DNA of 64,000 bases. Origin: Parvibaculum sp040216885 (GTDB lineage Bacteria > Pseudomonadota > Alphaproteobacteria > Parvibaculales > Parvibaculaceae). A model generated the notes under the pieces. The model saw only the letters and a program-made list of their open reading frames with translations. It was not told where the DNA came from and did no database searches. The stretch covers positions 1 through 64,000 of the forward strand of contig JAVJOG010000024.1 in the NCBI GenBank assembly GCA_040216885.1, in the 5' to 3' direction. The translations under genes and the position numbers were made by a program. Of this stretch, positions 54,087 to 62,374 are shown piece after piece. Positions within the stretch are counted from its first letter, which is position 1; each line of letters begins with the position of its first letter.

Positions 54087-54319
54087 GAAACGGCGCCGCC
54101 CCACCCCACACTCATTCAGCGCGCGGCTAAAATGAGCGATTTCCAACCCAAAGGAAAGCGGCGAGTTCAGAGAAAGTTAACGAACGGGCGATACCCGGAA
54201 ACGAGGATTTAACATACCCGCCAATATTATGGCGTCTGACCCGCTGTGCCGCGCCACCCGACATGCCGCTTCAGGCCGGCGCGAAACATCGGGAATTGGG
54301 GAAAACCGGCGGAACGACC

Positions 54320-55642
54320 ATGAGCGACACAGCGCTCGTCAATCTAGCGACGGTCGGCAGCGATGAGCTGCAGGCGATGCCGGTCGCCGTCTTCACGTCC
54401 GCTCTCGAATCCATGTCCGGCGATGCAATCGCCCGCTTCCGGCGAATGCGCAAGCTCAGCGCCACGCACCGGCAAGCACTCGAAAAATACCTCGTCGAAC
54501 ATCCGGAGAAGCGGCCCGGCCAACAGGCCGCGCCGGATTCCGACGGGGGTAGAAAAAGCGCGCCAAAAAAAACACGATCGACCGAGACGGGCTTCGTCAT
54601 GGAAGCGCTGCTGCGGCTAATCGCCTGGTGGGAAGGCATGGATACCGACGATGTGGCGCGCGCCAAGGGCGTCGCGCGGCGGAAGAAGAAAAAGAAAACC
54701 AAGAAGGTCAAAGCACCGCCGGCGGCAAAGCCGAAGGCCATCGCGGAGCCGGCCGTTCCCGCAGCCACCCCCGCCGCCGCGCCGGACGCATCGGATGCGC
54801 CTCTTCTCGGCCGCATAGACATCATCCAGAAACTCTGGGGCGAGGGGTTCAGCCTGCCGGGCGGCCCCGAGTTCGCAGTCAAACTGATGCGACCGCTGGC
54901 GTTTGAAAAGGACGGGCTCTATCTCGATCTCGCTCCCGGTCTTGGCGGCGCGATGCGTGCCGTCGCGAAAACGTTCGGCGTCACGGTGAAGGGGCTCGAG
55001 ACAGACGCACAACTTGCGGCCGCGGGACAGGAGATGTCCGAGCAGGCAGGCGCCGCGGCGATGGCGCCCATTCTTGCGCGTCCGGACGGATTTACCGCCG
55101 ACGATTTCGAACCGAAAGGCCGGTATGCAGCGATTTTCATGCGCGAAACCCTATTTGCCGTCGAAGACCGCGCATCGATGCTGGCGCTTGTCGGCCGTGC
55201 GCTGCGCGATGGCGGATCGCTGATGTTCACCGATTTCGTGCTGGCCCGCGACGAGATCGACGACGACATGCTCGTCGTCTGGCAAAACGCCGAGGCCGCG
55301 CCGGTGTTCCCCTGGACAGAGGCGCAATACCGGGAAGCGCTCGAAGGCCAACATTACAATGTCGACAGAATTGAAGACCTGACCGCCGAATATCTGCCGC
55401 TTATCCATGCCGGATGGCGGCATTTCCACGATTGCCTGCAAAACGCCAAACTTCCGCCAGAAACGGCCGCCATGTTGCTGCGCGAAGGCAATGCGTGGTT
55501 GGCCCGTAGCCGGGCGCTCGAAACCGGAATGCTTCGTCTCCTGCATGTACATGCGCTGCGCCAGCCGGCCGGCATCGAGACAAAGGCACCATCCGGAGAA
55601 GAGCGCGGGGCGGAAGCGGAGCTGGTCGATGCAGCGCAATGA
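54320..55642 (+). CDS. SAM-dependent methyltransferase-like protein with Lys/Ala-rich linker
   Basis: 440 residues from the ATG at 54320 (GGCGGAA upstream). The first 110 residues are helical and unassigned. A Lys-rich (RRKKKKKTKKVKAPP) and Ala/Pro-rich linker covers about 110-170. The C-terminal half has a Gly-rich methyltransferase motif I (YLDLAPGLGGAMRAVAKTFG), a VKGLETD acidic strand end and an MFTDFVLARDE segment after the sixth strand. The last catalytic identity is unclear. It is divergent from the MMPL gene, so it could be part of the same lipid-signal locus, or an independent chemotaxis/regulatory protein. Confidence 0.65.
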   Translation: MSDTALVNLATVGSDELQAMPVAVFTSALESMSGDAIARFRRMRKLSATHRQALEKYLVEHPEKRPGQQAAPDSDGGRKSAPKKTRSTETGFVMEALLRLIAWWEGMDTDDVARAKGVARRKKKKKTKKVKAPPAAKPKAIAEPAVPAATPAAAPDASDAPLLGRIDIIQKLWGEGFSLPGGPEFAVKLMRPLAFEKDGLYLDLAPGLGGAMRAVAKTFGVTVKGLETDAQLAAAGQEMSEQAGAAAMAPILARPDGFTADDFEPKGRYAAIFMRETLFAVEDRASMLALVGRALRDGGSLMFTDFVLARDEIDDDMLVVWQNAEAAPVFPWTEAQYREALEGQHYNVDRIEDLTAEYLPLIHAGWRHFHDCLQNAKLPPETAAMLLREGNAWLARSRALETGMLRLLHVHALRQPAGIETKAPSGEERGAEAELVDAAQ

Positions 55643-55856
55643 CGGCGATACCAGCGACGAACAGACAAACGGAGCCGCCGAAGCACCGGCGGGACAGACG
55701 ATGCGAGACACCGAAGCGTATACAACCCGCGACACCAATCGCGTCGAACCGATCCTCGATGCGTCCGGTACGCTCCGGCGTAACGTGCTTCGCAAGCTGG
55801 GCGCCGGGCGGGCCGAACACGCCGACGCTGCGGACAGAACGCGCTCGACACGCTGA
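55629..55856 (+). CDS. Possible small hydrophilic protein
   Basis: 75 residues, starting inside the end of the methyltransferase gene (14-base overlap). The sequence is strongly charged (MQRNDGDTSDEQTNGAAEAP and REVEP-like Arg/Asp/Thr stretches) without any recognised fold. Coding is uncertain: it may be a genuine translationally coupled gene or a chance frame. Confidence 0.35.
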   Translation: MQRNDGDTSDEQTNGAAEAPAGQTMRDTEAYTTRDTNRVEPILDASGTLRRNVLRKLGAGRAEHADAADRTRSTR

Positions 55857-55870
55857 GCCGCGCCGATTTC

Positions 55871-56740
55871 CTAATCCAGTTTCAGATCGCTCGTTTCGGC
55901 CGCTTCGGGGTCAAGCTTTGCCGTGCGCGCCTTGTGATGGCCATAGCGCATCACCGCGACCGGAATTGACAACAGATAAATTGCCGCCAGCGACGTGAAG
56001 GTCCACCACGGATAGCTGAGGATCACGGCAGCGCTGAACCCGATCAGAAGCAGGATCGGCAACACCATGTCGCGGCGGATGCGCAGGCCCATGCGCTTGC
56101 CGGAGAAGGTCGGAATCTGGCTGACCATCAGGAAGGCGACCGCCAGCGCGTGCAGCGCAATCAAGAGCGGTGCCTCCTTGAGCCACCCGACACCAATGAA
56201 CGACAGGTACAAAGGCAACATGACCAGCCCGGCCGCGGCCGGTGCCGGAACGCCGACGAAGTAGTTGCCGGTCCATGCGGGTTTGTCCGGGTCCTCCAGC
56301 GCGACATTGAAGCGGGCCAGCCGCAGCGCGCAACAAACGGAGAAACCGAGCACCGCGATCCAGCCGATGCCGCCGATTTCGCCGAGCGACCACAAATAGA
56401 GAACGACGACGGGGGCGACGCCGAAATTGACGAAGTCGGTCAAAGAGTCGAGTTCGGCGCCGAAGCGAGTCGAACCCTGCAGCAGCCGCGCGACGCGCCC
56501 GTCGAGCGCATCGAACACCGAAGCAACGATGATGGCGACGACGGCCGCCTCGAACCGGCCCTCGATTGCAAAGCGGATCGCCGTGAGGCCGGCGCAAAGC
56601 GCCAGCACCGTCAATGCGTTGGGAATGATCGTGCGTACGGGCAGTTGCGCGAACTGACGGGCGCGGCGCGTGCGCAGGCTCTCGCCGGCGCGGAAACCGG
56701 CGCCGGGACGCGGCTCGAATGGCGGAACGGGACCGGCCAT
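55871..56740 (-). CDS. pssA: CDP-diacylglycerol-serine O-phosphatidyltransferase
   Basis: 289 residues. The CDP-alcohol phosphotransferase motif D80-G81-x2-A84-R85-x8-G94-x3-D98-x3-D102 is exact. Seven to eight helices surround it. It joins serine to CDP-diacylglycerol to make phosphatidylserine, which is decarboxylated by the product of the gene just upstream (27 bases). A Lys/Glu-rich tail follows the last helix. The pair forms the phosphatidylethanolamine route. Confidence 0.94.
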   Translation of the reverse strand: MAGPVPPFEPRPGAGFRAGESLRTRRARQFAQLPVRTIIPNALTVLALCAGLTAIRFAIEGRFEAAVVAIIVASVFDALDGRVARLLQGSTRFGAELDSLTDFVNFGVAPVVVLYLWSLGEIGGIGWIAVLGFSVCCALRLARFNVALEDPDKPAWTGNYFVGVPAPAAAGLVMLPLYLSFIGVGWLKEAPLLIALHALAVAFLMVSQIPTFSGKRMGLRIRRDMVLPILLLIGFSAAVILSYPWWTFTSLAAIYLLSIPVAVMRYGHHKARTAKLDPEAAETSDLKLD

Positions 56741-56767
56741 CTTCGTTACCTCGCTTCTATCCCAAAC

Positions 56768-57448
56768 TCAGACATGGTGCGGTTCCACCGAAATGGAATC
56801 GGCCAGCACGGTCTCGCCGCCGATGGAGGTTTGTCCGACCGCGACCAGCGGAATTGCCCCGACCGGCAAGTATACGTCGAGGCGGCTGCCGAAACGAATG
56901 ATGCCGAAACGCTCGCCCGCCGCGAGATCGACGCCTTCGGCGACGTCGCAAACGATGCGGCGCGCGACAAGGCCCGCAATCTGGACCACGACGACCTGCT
57001 CGCCGTCGGCGCGCTCGATCAGCAGCGAATTGCGCTCGTTGGCGTCGCTCGCCTTGTCGAGATCGGCGTTGAGAAAGAGGCCGGGCCTGTAGGCGACGCG
57101 CTTCACCTTGCCGGCGACCGGCGCGCGGTTCACATGGCAATTGAAGACGTTCATGAAGATGCTGACACGGGTGCGTGTCATGTCGCCGAGGCCGAGTTCC
57201 TCCGGCGGCGAGGCTTCGACGATCATGTTGACGACGCCGTCGGCCGGGCTGATGACCAGTCCTTCGCGCGACGGCGTGACGCGGTCGGGGTCGCGGAAAA
57301 AATAGAGGCACCAGAGCGTCAGGATCACGCCGATCCAGCCCAGCGGATTCCAGATCAGGAACAGGACGATCGTCGCCGCGGCAAAGATGATGACCCAGCG
57401 ATGGCCTTCCTTGTGGATCGGCGTCAGGATCGAAGTCAGGCTATCCAT
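56768..57448 (-). CDS. psd: Phosphatidylserine decarboxylase (short, pyruvoyl type)
   Basis: 226 residues, the length of alphaproteobacterial short-form Psd. Two hydrophobic segments at the N terminus (18-48) anchor it. The FRDPDR and SPADGVV stretches are conserved. Self-cleavage would occur at G187-S188 in FGSRLDVYLP, turning the Ser into the pyruvoyl group. It converts phosphatidylserine to phosphatidylethanolamine at the inner membrane. It is co-transcribed with pssA. Confidence 0.94.
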   Translation of the reverse strand: MDSLTSILTPIHKEGHRWVIIFAAATIVLFLIWNPLGWIGVILTLWCLYFFRDPDRVTPSREGLVISPADGVVNMIVEASPPEELGLGDMTRTRVSIFMNVFNCHVNRAPVAGKVKRVAYRPGLFLNADLDKASDANERNSLLIERADGEQVVVVQIAGLVARRIVCDVAEGVDLAAGERFGIIRFGSRLDVYLPVGAIPLVAVGQTSIGGETVLADSISVEPHHV

Positions 57449-57527
57449 GTCGGTCTTTCTGTCCTTCTCGAACTGGTTGTGCGGTATTGCCGTGCGGCGC
57501 GCAGTGTAGCCTGCCCGGCCGCCGGGG

Positions 57528-59465
57528 TTAAGCGTAACCGGAATCGGCGCCGATCAAGGGCTCGGCCGGCTTTGTTTCGGGCGCCGGTTCGGCCGCGATG
57601 GCGGGGTTCGCCCCGCTTGCCGGCATGGTCTCGAGCTTCTGGCGGGCGGCGTCGGCCTCGCGCTGCCGGTTCCACATCGCGGCATAGATGCCGCCGCGCG
57701 CCAGCAATTCGTCGTGACGACCGCGCTCCATCACCCTGCCCTGTTCCAGCACCAGAATTTCGTCGGCGTCGATGACGGTGGACAGGCGATGGGCGATAAT
57801 CAGCGTCGTGCGGTTTTCGGAAATGCCCTTCAGCGCCGTCTGAATTTCCTTTTCGGTGTGGGAGTCGAGAGCCGAGGTCGCCTCGTCGAGCAGCAGGATC
57901 GGCGGATTCTTGAGGATCGTGCGGGCAATTGCAACGCGCTGCTTCTCGCCGCCCGACAGTTTCAGGCCGCGTTCGCCGACGCGTGTTTCATAGCCTTTGG
58001 GCAGCCCCTCGATGAAGCCGGCGATCTGCGCCAGCCGCGCCGCCGCCTCGACTTCGGCGTCGGTTGCGTCGGGCCGCCCGTAACGGATGTTGTAAAGGAT
58101 GGTGTCATTGAAGAGCACTGTATCCTGCGGGACCATGCCGATGGCGGCGCGGAGCGTCGTTTGCGTCACGCTGCGGATATCCTGGCCGTCGATACGAACG
58201 CTGCCTTCGGCGATGTCGTAAAAACGATAGAGAATGCGCGAGATCGTCGATTTTCCGGCGCCCGACGGACCGACAATGGCAAGTGTGCGGCCGGCGGGGA
58301 CGCGAAAGGACACATCGTCGAGGATGTGCCTGTCCGGATCGTAGAAGAAGCCGACATTCTCGAACACCAGTTCGCCACCCTTCACGTCCAGCGGGTGCGC
58401 GTTGGGCGCATCGCGGATTTCCGGCGGCACCTGCAACAGGTCGAACATGGTTTCCATGTCGATCAGGGCCTGACGGATTTCGCGGTAGACGGTGCCAAGC
58501 AGGTTCAGCGGCTGGTAGAGCTGGATCAGATAGGCGTTGACCATGACGAAGGAGCCGACGGTCAGGATGCCAGCGGCAATGCCTTGCGCGGCCATCAACA
58601 TCAGCGCCGCGAGGCCGGCCGTGAAGATCAGCGTCTGGCCGGTGTTGAGCAGCGACAGCGAGGTCGTCGTCTTGACCGCCGCGCGTTCATAGCCCGACAT
58701 CGAGCGGTCGAAGCGCTTTGCCTCGTGATCCTCGTTGCCGAAATACTTGACCGTTTCGTAGTTGAGCAAGCTGTCGACCGCCTTGGTGTTGGCCTCTGTG
58801 TCGAGATCGTTCATTTCGCGCCGGAAACGCGTGCGCCACTCGGTCACGGCGAAGGTGAAGATCATGTAGACGATGACGGTGACGGCCGTGACGACCGCGT
58901 ACCAGACGTCGAAAGCATAAGCGAGGATGATGCAGACGAGGATAAGTTCGATAATCGTCGGCACGATGTTGAACAGCGAGAAGCGCAGCAGGAAGTCGAT
59001 GCCCTTGGTGCCGCGCTCGATAACCCGCGACAATCCGCCGGTTCTGCGCTCCAGATGGAAACGCAACGACAGCGCATGGAGATGGCGGAAGGTCTCGACC
59101 GCGAGCTCTCGCACGGCGTTCTGGCCGACTTTCGCGAAAACGGCGTCGCGAAGCTGGGCGAGCGCCACCATCAGGATGCGGCCGACGCCATAGGCGACGA
59201 TCAGCATCACAGGCACGACGACAGCCGCCGCCGCGGCCGTTTCCGGCGAGAGGCGGTCGACGGCTTCCTTGTAGAGAAAGGGCACATAAACGGTGACGGC
59301 CTTGGCGCCGATCAGCGCGACCATGGCGATGACGACGCGGGTGCGCAGGTCGCGCCGGCCGGCCGGCCAGAGGCGCGGCAGCACCGAGGCGAGCGTCCAC
59401 CAGTGACCGCGGGGGGTCAGGGGCCGCATTCCGCCTTGTGCATTGCTGGACATGTGCCTGGACAT
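57528..59465 (-). CDS. Atm1-type ABC exporter (fused permease and ATPase)
   Basis: 645 residues. Six helices (about 40-330) are followed by a nucleotide-binding domain with Walker A GPSGAGKST, the signature LSGGEKQR, Walker B ILLLDEATSALD and an H-loop IIAHRLST. The inner stretch NYETVKYFGNE after helix 3 and the QPLNLLGTVYREIRQALIDME segment are typical of the Atm1/HMT1 subfamily. That family exports glutathione or glutathione-metal and sulfur-persulfide conjugates. It has the Ala/Pro-rich C-terminal tail often seen in alphaproteobacterial members. It lies alone between psd and the LysM gene on the same strand. Confidence 0.9.
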   Translation of the reverse strand: MSRHMSSNAQGGMRPLTPRGHWWTLASVLPRLWPAGRRDLRTRVVIAMVALIGAKAVTVYVPFLYKEAVDRLSPETAAAAAVVVPVMLIVAYGVGRILMVALAQLRDAVFAKVGQNAVRELAVETFRHLHALSLRFHLERRTGGLSRVIERGTKGIDFLLRFSLFNIVPTIIELILVCIILAYAFDVWYAVVTAVTVIVYMIFTFAVTEWRTRFRREMNDLDTEANTKAVDSLLNYETVKYFGNEDHEAKRFDRSMSGYERAAVKTTTSLSLLNTGQTLIFTAGLAALMLMAAQGIAAGILTVGSFVMVNAYLIQLYQPLNLLGTVYREIRQALIDMETMFDLLQVPPEIRDAPNAHPLDVKGGELVFENVGFFYDPDRHILDDVSFRVPAGRTLAIVGPSGAGKSTISRILYRFYDIAEGSVRIDGQDIRSVTQTTLRAAIGMVPQDTVLFNDTILYNIRYGRPDATDAEVEAAARLAQIAGFIEGLPKGYETRVGERGLKLSGGEKQRVAIARTILKNPPILLLDEATSALDSHTEKEIQTALKGISENRTTLIIAHRLSTVIDADEILVLEQGRVMERGRHDELLARGGIYAAMWNRQREADAARQKLETMPASGANPAIAAEPAPETKPAEPLIGADSGYA

Positions 59466-59507
59466 TATAGCCGAGGGTCTCCGGTTTCGAGGGCCGGGGC
59501 AAGCGCC

Positions 59508-59538
59508 GACGCCCCGTCCGGAACCCGGACGGGGCGTC
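59508..59538 (-). terminator. Strong GC hairpin between the LysM and ABC exporter genes
   Basis: GACGCCCCGTCCGG (59508-59521) and CCGGACGGGGCGTC (59525-59538) form a perfect 14-bp stem with a three-base loop, 46 bases past the LysM gene stop. No T-run follows on the minus strand, so termination may depend on other factors. Confidence 0.55.
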
Positions 59539-59584
59539 GTTCAATACTCTAGATAAGCGACTATTTGCGAACCGCAACAGGCAT

Positions 59585-60553
59585 TTAGCGGCTGCCGGCC
59601 GGTGTTTCGAAGACCTGGCCCGGATAAATCAGGTCCGGATCGCGGATCTGGTCCTTGTTGGCCTCGTAGATGACCGTGTAGCGGAAGCCGGAGCCGTAGA
59701 GACGGTGAGCGATGTTCCAGAGGTTGTTGCCCGGCTGGATGACAACCTTGCCCTCTTTCAGCGCCGCGAGGACCGCCGACGGCTCGCCGCGTTCGAAGGG
59801 GACCTCGACACGGCCGACGACGCTGCCTTCCTCGTCGAGCTGGTCGACGCGCAGGGCATACTGGCCGGGCGCGATTTCGACGTCGGGGCGGAGTTCCCAG
59901 CGGCCCGTGGGATCGGTCGTCGTCTGGCCGACCGGATCGCCGCCGACATAGACGCGCACGGTGGCGCCTGCATCGGCGCGGCCGGAGATGATCAGGTTGC
60001 CATCTTCGTCGTAATCGACCGTTTCGAGGATCAGGCTGCCGGCATCGGAGGGAACGCCCGGTCCTTGCAGCACAACGCTTGCCTTGCCGGGCTCGCTGCG
60101 GACGACGAGGGCGGGCTTGTCGGGCTGGTCGGGGACGACGACGGAGACGACCTGGCGGCTGTCGCGGGTGCTGCCGTCCGGATTGGTGGCGGTCAGGCGG
60201 AGTTCGATATTGCCGGGTTTCAGCGGATTATCGAGGACGGCGACCCATTCGCCGCGGTCGTCGGCGGTGGTCTCGGCGACCACCTCGCCATTGGCCTTCA
60301 AGGCGACACGGGCGCCCGGAAGGGCGCGGCCGGCGGCGAGCGTCGCGCCGTCGCGCTCGACACGGACGATGTCGAATGTGGGGATGGCGGGGTCGGCGGC
60401 TTCGTCGAAAACGTCAATGTCTTCAGGGACTTCGCCCTCGACCGCCACATCGGCGGGGACCGGCGCGTCGTCGCCGCGCAAGAAGAACCAGTAGCCCGCG
60501 GCCAGCAGCGCAAGGGCCACCGCAAAGGCGCCGAGGATCGCTCCGAGTTTCAT
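59585..60553 (-). CDS. Membrane-anchored LysM-domain protein
   Basis: 322 residues from the ATG at 60553. An N-terminal helix (GAILGAFAVALALLAAGYWFF) anchors it, facing the periplasm. An acidic stretch and one or more bacterial Ig-like repeats (TTADDRGEWVAVLDNPLKPGNIELRLTATNPDGS) follow. A C-terminal LysM domain, about 275-322 (VVIQPGNNLWNIAHRLYGSGFRYTVIYEANKDQIRDPDLIYPGQVFETP), binds peptidoglycan. It is the usual architecture of the alphaproteobacterial LysM/Ig proteins; the exact role in the envelope is not known. Confidence 0.88.
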   Translation of the reverse strand: MKLGAILGAFAVALALLAAGYWFFLRGDDAPVPADVAVEGEVPEDIDVFDEAADPAIPTFDIVRVERDGATLAAGRALPGARVALKANGEVVAETTADDRGEWVAVLDNPLKPGNIELRLTATNPDGSTRDSRQVVSVVVPDQPDKPALVVRSEPGKASVVLQGPGVPSDAGSLILETVDYDEDGNLIISGRADAGATVRVYVGGDPVGQTTTDPTGRWELRPDVEIAPGQYALRVDQLDEEGSVVGRVEVPFERGEPSAVLAALKEGKVVIQPGNNLWNIAHRLYGSGFRYTVIYEANKDQIRDPDLIYPGQVFETPAGSR

Positions 60554-60694
60554 TTTCGTGTTCCCTGCCCGTTGGGGTGCGTGCCGGAATGGGACGCATT
60601 CCACGCAACGCACAGTCTATCGCGTAACTTGCAAATACGGCACCAATGTGAATGCTCCGGAGCAAGAAACTCAACAGTGAAAGATGCTTAGCCG

Positions 60695-61243
60695 ATGAAA
60701 CTCGAAAGCCTGTGCGTCTATTGCGGCTCCGGCACCGGACGCGCGCCGCAATTCATGGAGGCGGCGGAGGCTTTCGGACGCTTGATGGCACGCGCAAATG
60801 TACGGCTCGTCTATGGCGGCGGCGGCGTCGGGACGATGGGCGCGGTGGCGCGGGCGGTACTGGCGGAAGGCGGGCAAGTCACTGGAATCATTCCGAAATT
60901 CCTGACGGAGATCGAGGTGCAGCTCGACGATGTGACGGAACTGATCGTCACCGGCAGCATGCATGAGCGAAAACAGGCGATGTTCGAGCGGGCGCAGGCC
61001 TTCGTGGCGCTGCCCGGCGGCATCGGAACGCTGGAGGAAACGGTCGAGATGCTGACCTGGGCGCAGCTCGGGCGGCACAGCCAACCCATTGTTATTGCAA
61101 ACCTAAACGGCTTCTGGGACCCGCTGATCGAACTTCTCGACCACATCATCAAGGCCGGTTTCGCGCGCTCCGACATCAGGCGCATCTATTCGGTGGTGGA
61201 CCGGATCGAGGACGTTATCCCGCGCATCGAAGCGGCGCTTTGA
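60695..61243 (+). CDS. LOG-family Rossmann protein (cytokinin riboside 5'-monophosphate phosphoribohydrolase-like)
   Basis: 182 residues, the full length of the TIGR00730 family. VYCGSG at the start, the GGGGVGTMG phosphate loop (41-49) and the signature PGGIGTLEE (107-115) with SMHERKQ are present. Family members remove ribose 5-phosphate from AMP or cytokinin nucleotides. It could contribute to nucleotide recycling alongside the phosphorylase operon, but it is far from it. It starts a short transcript that ends at a Pho-box-containing gap. Confidence 0.92.
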   Translation: MKLESLCVYCGSGTGRAPQFMEAAEAFGRLMARANVRLVYGGGGVGTMGAVARAVLAEGGQVTGIIPKFLTEIEVQLDDVTELIVTGSMHERKQAMFERAQAFVALPGGIGTLEETVEMLTWAQLGRHSQPIVIANLNGFWDPLIELLDHIIKAGFARSDIRRIYSVVDRIEDVIPRIEAAL

Positions 61244-61260
61244 CAGCGCCAAATCCCCCA

Positions 61261-61302
61261 CTGTCATCGAACTGTCAAAAAACTGTCACAATCGGGGATA
61301 AC
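61261..61302 (+). promoter_or_regulatory. Triple PhoB-box-like site with putative -10
   Basis: CTGTCA occurs at 61261, 61272 and 61283, exactly 11 bases apart. GATAAC follows at 61297-61302, about where a PhoB-dependent -10 would sit. The second and third half-sites with the spacer (CTGTCAAAAAACTGTCAC) are nearly identical to the site at 17467-17484. It reads into a gap with no gene between convergent genes. Confidence 0.6.
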
Positions 61303-61304
61303 TT

Positions 61305-61370
61305 CGCTCCGTGTACGGATGACCGGCGGGGACAAGTGCGACTTATCCCCGGGGATAAAATTTTTAATCC
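61305..61370 (+). ncRNA. Candidate small RNA downstream of the Pho box
   Basis: After the presumed promoter, the sequence reaches a perfect palindrome TTATCCCCGGGGATAA (61343-61358), then AATTTTTAATCC, a terminator-like end. No ORF is present. Other TTATCCCC and TCCCCGG copies recur through 61370-61446. An sRNA of about 60 bases is possible; evidence is only promoter-like and terminator-like signals. Confidence 0.3.
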
Positions 61371-61436
61371 CCGGTTTTGAGCGGTGCGCGGATAAGCGGG
61401 GCGATTCGCGGGCGGAATCCGCCGCGGCGAAAAAAC

Positions 61437-62144
61437 TTATCCCCGGTTTTTGAGGTTCGCCGCGCGGCGCAGTTCGCGTTCGCGGACCCAGGTGTCGGCG
61501 CTGAAAAGCGCCAGCGTCACCCAGATGAGACCGAAAGTGACCATCTGGCCGATGCCGAAGGGCGCGAGGATGACGACCTCGACGAAGAGCCCTTCGAGCG
61601 CCCCGGCGCGCACGGTCTTTTTCAGATAGCCATAGGCGGCGAAGCTGACCGCGAGGAACAGCGACACCCAGGGCACGAAGCCGAGCGCCAGCGTGAAATA
61701 GAGAACGGCGGCGGCGGCGAGCGCGATGGCGAGTTTCTGCGCGCGCGACAGGCGCTCGCCGAGAAGAGCCACGCCCGCCAGCACGCTCATCAGCGGATTG
61801 ATGAAATAGCCGAGGCTGGTTTCGAGGATGCGATCCGAATTTACGGCCCAGATGAAGACCAGCCAGTTGGAGCCGATGATGGCGGCGGTGAGGGCGAGGA
61901 CGCCCATGGCGTGGCGGTCGCGCAGCACGATCATCAGTTGCGCGCGGCGCCCGAAGACAAGGACGCAGACGGCGACCAGCAACAGGCTCCAGAGCGCGCG
62001 ATGGGCCAGAATTTCCATCGGCACGACAGCGCTGAGCTGGCGGTAATAGATGACCGAGAGGCCCCAGAGCAGATAGCCGGCGGCGGCGGCCGACGCGCCA
62101 AGCGCGGCCTCGCTCGCGGGGGCCGCGGGAGACGCAGTTGTCAT
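61437..62144 (-). CDS. rarD: RarD-like EamA transporter, internally shortened
   Basis: 235 residues from the ATG at 62144; RarD proteins are normally close to 300. The first part follows the family well: GYLLWGLSVIYYRQLSAVVPMEILAHRALWS, VNSDRILETSLGYFINPLMSVLAGVALLGERLS and SFAAYGYLKKTVRAGALEGLFVEVVILAP. It then jumps straight to FGIGQMVTFGLIWVTLALFSADTW, which is the family's C-terminal end. About 60-70 residues with the intervening helices (usually holding the LGFLQYI-type stretch) are absent. The frame is kept, suggesting an in-frame deletion at a short PF-coding homology. It might be inactive, or a naturally reduced protein. Confidence 0.7.
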   Translation of the reverse strand: MTTASPAAPASEAALGASAAAAGYLLWGLSVIYYRQLSAVVPMEILAHRALWSLLLVAVCVLVFGRRAQLMIVLRDRHAMGVLALTAAIIGSNWLVFIWAVNSDRILETSLGYFINPLMSVLAGVALLGERLSRAQKLAIALAAAAVLYFTLALGFVPWVSLFLAVSFAAYGYLKKTVRAGALEGLFVEVVILAPFGIGQMVTFGLIWVTLALFSADTWVRERELRRAANLKNRG

Positions 62145-62374
62145 GGGATTTGTTCCGAAGGATCGCGGGACGCGCCGCGCAAAAGGAAGCACGAGTCGCG
62201 GGGGAGCGGCCAGCGGAAAATTGTGGCGGTCGGGAGCGGTGACAATTCGGGCCAAGGCGGCATTCCGCCCTTTGCCGGAGCCGCCCGACGCGCCATCATG
62301 GCCTCGATAGACCGCCCTGAGTCGACCGTCGGCGACATGAGCGGCAAGGCTCACGGTCCCTCAACGGCAGGCGG

